Assembly (NCBI GenBank): GCA_001816655.1
Contig: MHCP01000016.1
Span: 1 to 7,760 of the forward strand
Length of the DNA stretch: 7,760 nt
Reading direction: 5' to 3'
Source of the DNA: Candidatus Woykebacteria bacterium RBG_13_40_15
GTDB lineage: Bacteria > Patescibacteria > Microgenomatia > Woykebacterales > RBG-16-39-9b
Position numbers and translations under genes: made by a program. The notes beneath the pieces are model-generated. The model made no database searches, was not told the origin of the DNA, and was given only the letters and a program-made list of their open reading frames with translations. Positions 1 through 4,586 of the stretch are shown in pieces; position 1 is the first letter of the stretch; every line of letters starts with the position of its first letter.

Positions 1-45
1 GGTTGTTGTTAGCTTTAATTTCGTATATTTCGCTTCAATCTAAAA

Positions 46-777
46 TTAACTCTCGATTGTTATACTAAGTTTTAAAATATTAGAGTTTCCGGCAACATCA
101 GTTGAGTTAATTTCAATTTGGTTTTGTCCTGGGGTTACCGCAAGTTCGTACGAAAAGTTACCATTTTGGTCTAATATTACTTGGATTGAGTTTATAGTAA
201 TATTTGCATCCGGTTCAGATTTACCTTGCACGGTTATAGATTGGGTTCCTTTGGGGTATGTTTGTTTATCCGTAGGTAAAGAAATTTCTAGCACGGGTTT
301 TGTTTTATCAAATGTTACCAGCGCACGAAATTCTTTTGTTTCACCAGATTCATCGGTCGCGATAATTTTAATAATATTTGTGCCTTCTTTTAAAAGGAGA
401 TCAACAAAAGAGAAATTACCTTTTACGTCGGCGATAGTTTTTTTAGTTTTGGTCCCATTCACGATAAGTGAAAGACGGGCTCCGGGTGATGTGAAGCCAG
501 AAAATGATACCATATCTTTGTTGGTATATTCAGGTAAATCGGTTAGACTTGGTTTTACTAGAGGAAGATCTAATTTTGTAACCTCGGTGGCACCAGACTT
601 ATCTGTTCCCAAAAAACCTATTATGCGGATGAAATACACGCCCCAAAAAAATATTATTAACAAAAGGACTAGTGTAGCTCCTCCAATTATAGCTAATCTT
701 CGATAAATAGTTTTTTCTTCAGTTTTGTCCCTTTGGTATGTATATAAGGGAAGACCGGCCCTGTATTTCCTTTTCAT
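46..777 (-). CDS. Membrane-anchored protein with two bacterial Ig-like domains
   Basis: A 243-residue protein of unknown specific function, probably displayed outside the membrane. Residues 1-27 are basic (cytoplasmic side), about 28-53 form one hydrophobic membrane segment, and the rest should be extracellular. Two beta-sandwich-like repeats follow, about 75-157 and 160-241. Each has the pattern seen in glucodextranase-B-type/Big-type Ig-like domains: a G.s.PgA/PdA turn, a 'GNFS' strand (120-123 and 206-209), then a 'G.N.I.I.atD..G' strand (132-145 and 217-230). No catalytic domain is visible, so an adhesive or structural surface role is an inference. The ATG at 777 lies only 4 nt after the tRNA-Thr 3' end, with no Shine-Dalgarno in the gap. 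The first residues are basic and plausible, and no other ATG occurs before the membrane segment. It probably shares a transcript with the tRNA. The stop is TAA. Confident as a gene, moderate on domain family. Confidence 0.85.
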   Translation of the reverse strand: MKRKYRAGLPLYTYQRDKTEEKTIYRRLAIIGGATLVLLLIIFFWGVYFIRIIGFLGTDKSGATEVTKLDLPLVKPSLTDLPEYTNKDMVSFSGFTSPGARLSLIVNGTKTKKTIADVKGNFSFVDLLLKEGTNIIKIIATDESGETKEFRALVTFDKTKPVLEISLPTDKQTYPKGTQSITVQGKSEPDANITINSIQVILDQNGNFSYELAVTPGQNQIEINSTDVAGNSNILKLSITIES

Positions 778-781
778 TTTT

Positions 782-856
782 TGGAGCCAGAGGAGGGATT
801 CGAACCCTCAACCTATTGCTTACGAAGCAACCGCTCTGCCATTGAGCTACCCTGGC
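782..856 (-). tRNA. tRNA-Thr (anticodon CGT)
   Basis: Full cloverleaf on the minus strand. The 7-bp acceptor stem GCCAGGG/CTCTGGC has one G-U pair. The D arm is GCTC/GAGC, the anticodon arm is GTTGC/GCAAT with loop TTCGTAA, and the T arm is GAGGG/CCCTC with TTCGAAT. The anticodon CGT reads ACG (Thr). G1-C72 and C2-G71 agree with known threonine identity pairs. The discriminator is U and CCA is encoded in the DNA (782-784). The next gene downstream, an Ig-like protein, begins 4 nt after the CCA, so the tRNA and mRNA are very likely cut from one transcript. Confidence 0.96.
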
Positions 857-886
857 ATTCTAACTAAGCAATTTTATAACTTGGAT

Positions 887-914
887 ATTATACTATGAAA
901 ATTTTAGATGAAAA
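887..914 (-). promoter_or_regulatory. Promoter for tRNA-Thr and the Ig-like gene
   Basis: On the minus strand there is a perfect -10 box TATAAT (892-887) with a weak -35 TTTTCA (914-909), 16 nt apart. The predicted start is near 880, 24 nt upstream of the mature tRNA 5' end. It lies in the short gap after the SpoIIAA-like gene and is the only obvious promoter for the tRNA-Thr/Ig-like unit. Confidence 0.55.
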
Positions 915-927
915 AGATACTAACTAA

Positions 928-1335
928 TTATACTTTGGAAAACCAATTAAGAGCCTCTTCTCTATTTGAAAACCATTTTATACTTGTACCTCTTCGGCTT
1001 GCAGTCATTAAGAAATTGGTCGCGACTTTGAAAAATAAATTTGCTCCGATGATAGCTACCTTGCGTACCTGCTTATGTTCGGCTAACCCTCTGTATTTTT
1101 CTTGCGATTCGTTAGTGATAAAAGATGGGAGTATTTTGATGGGAGAAAGATCAAATATTAAGTTAAATCCAATCTCGGGATTATTTTTCAGGATCTCTTC
1201 TATCTTACCGACTACCAAATTCGCTTGTTCACTACTTTCCTGCTCAGCTAAATATTGGGTGAATGTTACGCTGATTAAATTACCCCCTTCTTTTTTGAGG
1301 ATAACTGTTTTCTCTATTTCTTCTAAGGACATCAT
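928..1335 (-). CDS. SpoIIAA-like / STAS-SEC14-type small protein
   Basis: A 135-residue soluble protein. The N-terminal half has alternating beta strands, then a helix (about 31-51) rich in Glu/Gln/Lys. The second half carries the pattern I associate with SpoIIAA-like (STAS/SEC14-related) domains: a 'NLIFDLSPIK' strand near 58-67, a helix, 'VRKVAIIGAN' near 90-99, a helix, then 'IKWFSNREEALNW' near the C-terminus (kvFs..eeAl.WL type). There is no membrane segment or signal peptide. In this family the function is usually unknown, and I see no partner kinase or phosphatase here, so an anti-sigma role should not be assumed. The start is ATG 1335, with a second ATG at 1332 directly after it. Neither has a Shine-Dalgarno. 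A strong promoter lies 18 nt upstream. It is transcribed alone, between tRNA-Gly and tRNA-Thr. The family call is by motif memory only. Confidence 0.75.
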   Translation of the reverse strand: MMSLEEIEKTVILKKEGGNLISVTFTQYLAEQESSEQANLVVGKIEEILKNNPEIGFNLIFDLSPIKILPSFITNESQEKYRGLAEHKQVRKVAIIGANLFFKVATNFLMTASRRGTSIKWFSNREEALNWFSKV

Positions 1336-1352
1336 AAATTTTTACTATAGAT

Positions 1353-1381
1353 ATTATAGTTCTTTTAGATAAAACGTACAA
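1353..1381 (-). promoter_or_regulatory. Sigma70-type promoter of the SpoIIAA-like gene
   Basis: Minus-strand -35 TTGTAC (1381-1376), 17-nt spacer, -10 TATAAT (1358-1353). The predicted start is near 1346, leaving a leader of only about 11 nt before the ATG at 1335 and no Shine-Dalgarno in it. Nearly consensus, so probably active. Confidence 0.65.
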
Positions 1382-1426
1382 ATTATTTTAAAAATGCACT
1401 TTCTATATCCGACTAGACTTATAAAT

Positions 1427-1478
1427 CAAGGTGGGAGACTGACTACTTCGTGGATTGCAAACTTGCGTTTCCACCTTG
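1427..1478. repeat. Inverted repeat with 8-bp arms in the gap after tRNA-Gly
   Basis: CAAGGTGG (1427-1434) and CCACCTTG (1471-1478) are perfect complements around a 36-nt loop. The loop contains a smaller AAAC/GTTT pairing. The gap from 1336 to 1495 has no gene. Apart from the promoter at 1353-1381, this is its only clear structure. Neither side has the U-rich run of a normal intrinsic terminator, so its role (tRNA-Gly 3' processing, weak terminator, remnant) is open. Confidence 0.45.
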
Positions 1479-1495
1479 TCTGTCCATAAATAATT

Positions 1496-1570
1496 TGGAG
1501 CGGTGGACGGGATTCGAACCCGCGACCTTCTCCTTGGGAAGGAGACATTCTACCACTGAACTACCACCGC
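1496..1570 (-). tRNA. tRNA-Gly (anticodon CCC)
   Basis: Full cloverleaf on the minus strand. The acceptor GCGGTGG/CCACCGC is perfect. The D arm is GTTC/GAAT, the anticodon stem is TCTCC/GGAGA with loop TTCCCAA, and the T arm is CGGGT/TCGAATCCCG-type. The anticodon CCC reads GGG (Gly). Discriminator U73 is the usual one for bacterial tRNA-Gly. CCA is encoded at 1496-1498. It lies 88 nt downstream of the LysM gene but has its own promoter. Confidence 0.96.
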
Positions 1571-1602
1571 GGATTATAGCGATGGGAAGATGGCGTATTA
1601 CT

Positions 1603-1611
1603 ATTATAACA
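1603..1611 (-). promoter_or_regulatory. Extended -10 promoter of tRNA-Gly
   Basis: Minus-strand TGTTATAAT, an extended -10 (TGnTATAAT), with predicted start near 1596, 26 nt upstream of the mature tRNA 5' end. No good -35 at normal spacing: CTGTAA lies at 1633-1628 but 19 nt away. An extended -10 does not need a strong -35. Confidence 0.55.
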
Positions 1612-1658
1612 TTCCGTACAGAGGTAGTTACAGACCGTTGTAATTTAATTTGGGTCTA

Positions 1659-2225
1659 TTATGGAATTGCGAGCACCTGACCAGGTGTTATAAGGGGTCT
1701 ACCGTTTGGTAATAACCCGATTTTTCCCGGATTGGCGTCGCGAATTTTTGTCCATTCAAAACCAGTACCATATGACTTTTCGGCAATACTCCAAAGCGAA
1801 TCACCTCTTACGACCGTATGCGTTCTAGCTGTGGTTTTTTCACTGGCTTTAGGTATTGTTAGTACGTTTCCAGCGTGGATGATATCTGGGTTAGCTAATT
1901 TATTTTCACTTGCTAGTAAAGTCCAGTTATAGCCGCTCCCATAAAAATGTGTAGCTATTCTCCATAAATGATCGCCTCTGACAACAGTATACTTAGTCGG
2001 AAGTTTCACCTTTTTTTCAGTTGGTTTTTCAGTTTTTTTGGCCTCAGCATTCTTATTGGTTTCTTTAGTTTGTTCTTGCTTTTTTTCTGTTTTTTGCGCT
2101 GGTTTTGTTGCCTGATTTGCCGGTAAAACGTTAAAAAGTATAAACAAACCTGCAATAACAATGATCGCAATAATTGCAGAAATTATTGTCGACCGTGATG
2201 ATTGCCAAAATGATTTTAAATTCAT
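1659..2225 (-). CDS. Membrane-anchored protein with two LysM domains
   Basis: A 188-residue protein expected to bind peptidoglycan or related glycans outside the membrane. The order is a short N-terminus, a membrane segment at about 12-34, a Lys/Glu/Thr-rich low-complexity linker at about 38-76, LysM1 at about 79-125, and LysM2 at about 136-188. Both LysM units have the classic 'Y/H TVVRGD.LW.IA..FYG/SYG' start and a 'I..G.VLTIP / I.PGQVLAIP' end. There is no hydrolase domain, so it may anchor or localise other wall proteins; that is an inference. The start is ATG 2225 with an excellent GGAGGT (2238-2233) 7 nt upstream, in contrast to the neighbouring minus-strand genes, which lack one. The stop is TAA. 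It is transcribed from its own consensus-like promoter with a 122-nt leader. The N-terminus could be an uncleaved signal anchor; I see no lipobox. Confidence 0.93.
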   Translation of the reverse strand: MNLKSFWQSSRSTIISAIIAIIVIAGLFILFNVLPANQATKPAQKTEKKQEQTKETNKNAEAKKTEKPTEKKVKLPTKYTVVRGDHLWRIATHFYGSGYNWTLLASENKLANPDIIHAGNVLTIPKASEKTTARTHTVVRGDSLWSIAEKSYGTGFEWTKIRDANPGKIGLLPNGRPLITPGQVLAIP

Positions 2226-2347
2226 ATGTTACACCTCCTTCTTTGTTTAGATTAAGCAGATTCAATGGAATATAGTCTCTCTGTAGCTTAAGCAGGGCTT
2301 CGTTTGTATTGGTGGCAGAGGTTTCGTCTCTCGACCTTTTTGAAATT
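2226..2347 (-). promoter_or_regulatory. Long 5' leader of the LysM gene, possibly structured
   Basis: About 122 nt lie between the predicted transcription start (2347) and the ATG. On the minus strand the heptamer TGCTTAA occurs three times (2352-2346, 2294-2288, 2258-2252), the first over the start site. A small hairpin (AGG..TCG with CGA-CCT, 2319-2337) and a CTCTG/CAGAG pairing (2279-2283 with 2316-2320) are possible. I could not match it to a known riboswitch class. Whether it regulates the gene is not shown. Confidence 0.35.
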
Positions 2348-2353
2348 AAGCAA

Positions 2354-2382
2354 ACTATAGCAATCAATAAAGTGCTGGTCAA
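2354..2382 (-). promoter_or_regulatory. Sigma70-type promoter of the LysM gene
   Basis: Minus-strand -35 TTGACC (2382-2377), exactly 17-nt spacer, -10 TATAGT (2359-2354). Five of six bases match consensus in each box. The predicted start is 2347. It lies between tRNA-Asp and the LysM gene, so the LysM gene does not depend on tRNA read-through. Confidence 0.7.
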
Positions 2383-2453
2383 TTATGACTAAGTGTTATT
2401 AACTATATCAAATAGAATCATTGACTAGGGTAATTTGATTGGGAAGTGTTGAC

Positions 2454-2529
2454 TGGCGGGCCGGACGGGATTCGAACCCGCGACATCCTCTTCGACAGAG
2501 AGGCACTCTAACCGCTGAGCTACCGGCCC
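2454..2529 (-). tRNA. tRNA-Asp (anticodon GTC)
   Basis: Full cloverleaf on the minus strand. The acceptor GGGCCGG/CCGGCCC is perfect. The D arm is GCTC/GAGT, the anticodon stem is CCTCT/AGAGG with loop CTGTCGA, and the T arm is of CGGG/CCCG type with TTCGAAT. The anticodon GTC reads GAC/GAU (Asp). The discriminator G73 is the expected Asp identity base. CCA is encoded at 2454-2456. Confidence 0.97.
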
Positions 2530-2547
2530 AACTTGTTTCGTTGTGTA

Positions 2548-2576
2548 AGTTTACCAAATTGGCCTACCTTCGTCAA
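2548..2576 (-). promoter_or_regulatory. Sigma70-type promoter of tRNA-Asp
   Basis: Minus-strand -35 TTGACG (2576-2571), 17-nt spacer, -10 TAAACT (2553-2548). The predicted start is near 2541, 12 nt before the mature tRNA. It points away from the pyr promoter at 2674, so the gap between them is a divergent control region. Confidence 0.6.
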
Positions 2577-2623
2577 TTCTGGTTTGAGTTTAAATTTTTC
2601 CGTTCATTTCTGCATTTTGTAGT

Positions 2624-2652
2624 CCACGAAGTGGTCGCAAGGCGCGAAGCGA
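2624..2652. repeat. Small GC-rich palindromes in the divergent gap
   Basis: Within otherwise AT-rich DNA, CCAC-GAA-GTGG (2624-2634) is followed at once by TCGC-AAGGC-GCGA (2635-2647) and GAAGCGA. The 10-mer CGCGAAGCGA (2643-2652) matches 9 of 10 bases of CGCGGAGCGA (4599-4608) on the far side of the pyrFE unit. It may be a short dispersed palindromic repeat. Confidence 0.4.
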
Positions 2653-2673
2653 TTTAATTTTTAACTTTCCTAG

Positions 2674-2703
2674 TTGACGTCTCATAGTTTCTTTCTTTAT
2701 ACT
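2674..2703 (+). promoter_or_regulatory. Sigma70-type promoter of the pyrFE unit
   Basis: Plus-strand -35 TTGACG (2674-2679), 18-nt spacer, -10 TATACT (2698-2703). The predicted start is about 2710, giving a 153-nt leader before the pyrF GTG. The promoter lies in AT-rich DNA, just before composition changes near 2735. Confidence 0.6.
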
Positions 2704-2709
2704 TCAAAA

Positions 2710-2862
2710 AAATTGCACATTTAAGTATCTATACGAGGGAGGTGGTGCTGCAGAGCTTTTTCCTGAAATTGCCCGCCAATCGGGCAAACAAAAAGCGCCG
2801 ATTCTGATCCTCTCGCCAAAAGAGCTGGTGGGTCAGATCTTGAAAACCCTAGGAGGTGTGTA
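2710..2862 (+). promoter_or_regulatory. Structured 5' leader of pyrF
   Basis: Two hairpins can be read directly. Hairpin A nests GCTTTTT/AAAAAGC (2755-2761 with 2790-2796) outside TTGCCCG/CGGGCAA (2769-2775 with 2781-2787). Hairpin B is TCTGATCC/GGGTCAGA (2803-2810 with 2830-2837, one G-U pair), with a possible TCT/AGA inner pairing. AGGAGGT (2851-2857) then precedes GTG 2863. No PyrR-type binding loop or U-run terminator is obvious. The same stretch is open in the frame ending at TAG 2861-2863, which overlaps the pyrF start, but has no usable start codon there. It could instead be the tail of a lost upstream gene. Confidence 0.45.
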
Positions 2863-3744
2863 GTGACACCGAGTTTCACCGAACTTCGCGAAGCCAAGCG
2901 TGCCAAAGGCCAGTTCCTCTGCGTCGGTCTGGATCCACAACCAGAGAAACACCCGACCGTGTCGGTGCTGAGCTACTTGATCAAAGTCGTTGAAGCTACC
3001 ATCGATGTCGCTGGGTGCTATAAACCAAACCTCGCTTTCTTTGAGGGGTTGGGTCATAACGGGCTGTGGCAGCTGGCGGCGCTGATCGATCACATTAAGC
3101 ATCTTGATCCCGCTATGCCAGTCATCGCTGACGGCAAGCGGGGTGATATCGGGGATACCAACGAGTTCTACGCAGAAGCAGTATTCAGTGTGCTCGGTGC
3201 AGATGCTTTGACGGTTAACCCCTACCTTGGATTGGGGAAGGCCGCTGAGGTTTTTCTTGCCCACGAGGGTAAGATGGCGATAGTGCTATGCCGAACCACC
3301 AACGAGGGGGCACGCGAATTCCAGGATGTCCTTGTGGACGTCTCCGCAGACCGGATCGGCTATAGGAACTGGGCTCCTTTGTACCAGCTTGTGGCGCGGA
3401 ACGTATCAAGGGATTGGAGCCAGAAGGGTAGCGTGGGTCTGGTCGCCGCGGCCACTTACCCCGATGACATTGCGGCGATTCGGGAAATCGCGCCAACAAT
3501 CTTCCTTCTTATCCCTGGGCTCGGCAAGCAGCTGGGGGATCTGGAGAACTCTGTGAGGTACGCGCTGGGGCCGGATGGTTCGTCGGATTTCGTGATCAAC
3601 GTTTCGACCGCGGTGGTGTACGCCTTCGAGAAGGGATCATTTCAGTGCGATCTGGCGGAGTTTGCGAACGCATCAGAAGCAGCGGCCGAAGACTATGACC
3701 GGCAGATCCGCGACGTCGTTGACAACCTCGGTCGGGTAGCGTAG
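2863..3744 (+). CDS. pyrF: Orotidine 5'-phosphate decarboxylase
   Basis: Cytoplasmic enzyme that decarboxylates OMP to UMP, the last step of pyrimidine synthesis. It has 293 residues, the length of the longer (type 2) bacterial PyrF rather than the roughly 230-residue type 1. Visible landmarks are 'VGLDPQPEKHP' at 21-31 (substrate Asp24), 'YKPN' with Lys54, and the catalytic D.K..D in 'ADGKRGDIGDTN' (Asp90, Lys92, Asp95). 'NPYLG' is at 119-123 and a phosphate-site loop 'IPGLGKQLGD' at 217-226. The matching C-terminal strand reads 'INVSTAVVYA' (245-254), with Thr249 where an Arg that grips the substrate phosphate is usual. The start is GTG with AGGAGGT 5 nt upstream. The stop TAG lies 15 nt before pyrE. 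One line counted inside the gene was about 63% GC, far above the flanking genes. Function is confident by motifs; full activity with Thr249 is untested. Confidence 0.93.
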   Translation: MTPSFTELREAKRAKGQFLCVGLDPQPEKHPTVSVLSYLIKVVEATIDVAGCYKPNLAFFEGLGHNGLWQLAALIDHIKHLDPAMPVIADGKRGDIGDTNEFYAEAVFSVLGADALTVNPYLGLGKAAEVFLAHEGKMAIVLCRTTNEGAREFQDVLVDVSADRIGYRNWAPLYQLVARNVSRDWSQKGSVGLVAAATYPDDIAAIREIAPTIFLLIPGLGKQLGDLENSVRYALGPDGSSDFVINVSTAVVYAFEKGSFQCDLAEFANASEAAAEDYDRQIRDVVDNLGRVA

Positions 3745-3759
3745 GGGAAAGGGGAAGCT

Positions 3760-4473
3760 GTGTCTGACTTGCTTAAACTTCTGAGAGAGGTTGGAGGGGT
3801 GATAGATAACAGCCATGTTGTCTACACTTCCAGTAGGCACGGCTATGCTTACGTGAACTGGGTAGCGGTTCTTAATGATGCCAAAGCCGCTCGGGCCACG
3901 TCGAGGGTTCTAGCTAGGCGGCTTACCGACCTGGATTTTGGGGTAATAGCTGGTCCTACACACACTGGTGACAAGCTGGCGACTGCTCTTGCCGACGCGT
4001 TTCTTGATCTTGGTAGGGCGGTTGTACCAGTGTACTGTCAGGAAAAAACCGAGAAGCGCATCATCCCGGTCAATGGAGAGCTGAGGGAAGTGAAGATCGT
4101 TTTGGACGGTCGTGATTTTCCTCGTGGTCAAGCGAAGAAGGTTCAAGGGAAGCAGGTTTTGGTGGTCGACGACGTGCTGACCACTGGTGGTACTATCCGC
4201 GAGACGCTAGCGGCAGTTCGTGAAGCTGGCGGTCTTCCTGTTTGGGTTGCAGTTTTCTGCAACCGCAGCGATATCAGCGGGGAGTTTGATGGTCTTCCTC
4301 TGACCGAACTGCTGAATGTGCCGATGGAGGTGTGGGATCCGGAGGAGTGCCAGGCTTGCATGGAACAGGTGCCGATGAACACTACTGTTGGGCACGGAGG
4401 CTGGTTCCTAAGGGAATACGGTGAGGACCCTGATGGTTGGCCGGCCAACGAGGGGAAGCGATCAAGGCAGTAA
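3760..4473 (+). CDS. pyrE: Orotate phosphoribosyltransferase
   Basis: Cytoplasmic enzyme that joins orotate to PRPP to give OMP, the substrate of the PyrF encoded just upstream; together they supply UMP. It has 237 residues. The PRPP-binding signature 'VLVVDDVLTTGGT' is at 133-145. 'GVIAGPTHTGDKLA' (61-74) fits the earlier substrate-side loop, and 'QEKTEKR' (94-100) fits the start of the flexible catalytic loop, which here carries an insertion up to about residue 125. The C-terminal part has C..C (Cys197, Cys200) followed by 'NTTVGHGGW' (207-215), a tail I associate with a divergent OPRT subgroup rather than E. coli PyrE. The start is GTG 3760 with GGGG 5 nt upstream, 15 nt after the pyrF stop, so the two are one operon. 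GC is about 57% in the line I counted. Another PRPP transferase is possible, but the pyrF neighbour favours orotate. Confidence 0.88.
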   Translation: MSDLLKLLREVGGVIDNSHVVYTSSRHGYAYVNWVAVLNDAKAARATSRVLARRLTDLDFGVIAGPTHTGDKLATALADAFLDLGRAVVPVYCQEKTEKRIIPVNGELREVKIVLDGRDFPRGQAKKVQGKQVLVVDDVLTTGGTIRETLAAVREAGGLPVWVAVFCNRSDISGEFDGLPLTELLNVPMEVWDPEECQACMEQVPMNTTVGHGGWFLREYGEDPDGWPANEGKRSRQ

Positions 4474-4487
4474 GAGGGAGGAGAGAA

Positions 4488-4526
4488 ATGACCCCGCAGC
4501 GGCAATTCGGGCAACCGAACGGCTGA
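4488..4526 (+). CDS. 12-codon mini-ORF overlapping the pyr terminator
   Basis: ATG (4488-4490) to TGA (4524-4526) encodes MTPQRQFGQPNG. It has the strongest Shine-Dalgarno of the region, GGGAGG (4476-4481), with 6 nt spacing, and starts 14 nt after the pyrE stop. The coding part covers the 5' arm and loop of the terminator and ends 1 nt before the 3' arm. A ribosome on it would block terminator folding, so it could act like a leader peptide controlling read-through into polX. It could equally be the remnant start of a lost third gene. Translation is not shown. Confidence 0.4.
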   Translation: MTPQRQFGQPNG

Positions 4527-4544
4527 CGCGGGGTTCTTCTTTTT
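4491..4544 (+). terminator. Intrinsic terminator of the pyrFE unit
   Basis: Perfect 7-bp GC-rich stem ACCCCGC (4491-4497) / GCGGGGT (4528-4534), followed by a T-rich tract (4534-4544, eight of the last ten bases T). Inside is a second stem TTCGG/CCGAA (4506-4510, 4515-4519) closed by a GCAA tetraloop of the GNRA type. It marks the right end of the GC-rich segment. Confidence 0.8.
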
Positions 4545-4586
4545 GGAGAGAAAATCGGGTTAGCAAAGCGCAGCATTTGAGAGTAC

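Noticed and set aside
251..706. Plus-strand frame of 151 codons opposite the Ig-like gene
   Set aside because: No ribosome-binding site or recognisable domain; the minus-strand protein has clear Ig-like repeats and a membrane anchor.
908..1372. Plus-strand frame of 154 codons opposite the SpoIIAA-like gene
   Set aside because: Covers the opposing gene almost exactly; the minus-strand product has coherent structure and a good promoter.
1450..1680. Plus-strand reading frame of 76 codons with 'GFEPATFSLG'-like sequence
   Set aside because: It is the antisense of tRNA-Gly; this peptide pattern is a well-known false annotation over tRNAs.
2407..2439. ATCAAAT/ATTTGAT inverted repeat as terminator of tRNA-Asp
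   Set aside because: AT-only-like weak 7-bp stem with 19-nt loop and no T-run; not enough to call.
2439..2657. Plus-strand reading frame of 72 codons with 'GRDSNPRHPL'-like sequence
   Set aside because: Antisense of tRNA-Asp, the same artefact type.
2454..2735. tRNA-Asp as integration site for the pyrFE segment
   Set aside because: The segment lies on the 5' side of the tRNA, no repeated tRNA 3' end is found, and there is no integrase.
3215..3499. Minus-strand frames inside pyrF and pyrE
   Set aside because: Shadows caused by high GC; the plus-strand products have intact catalytic motifs.
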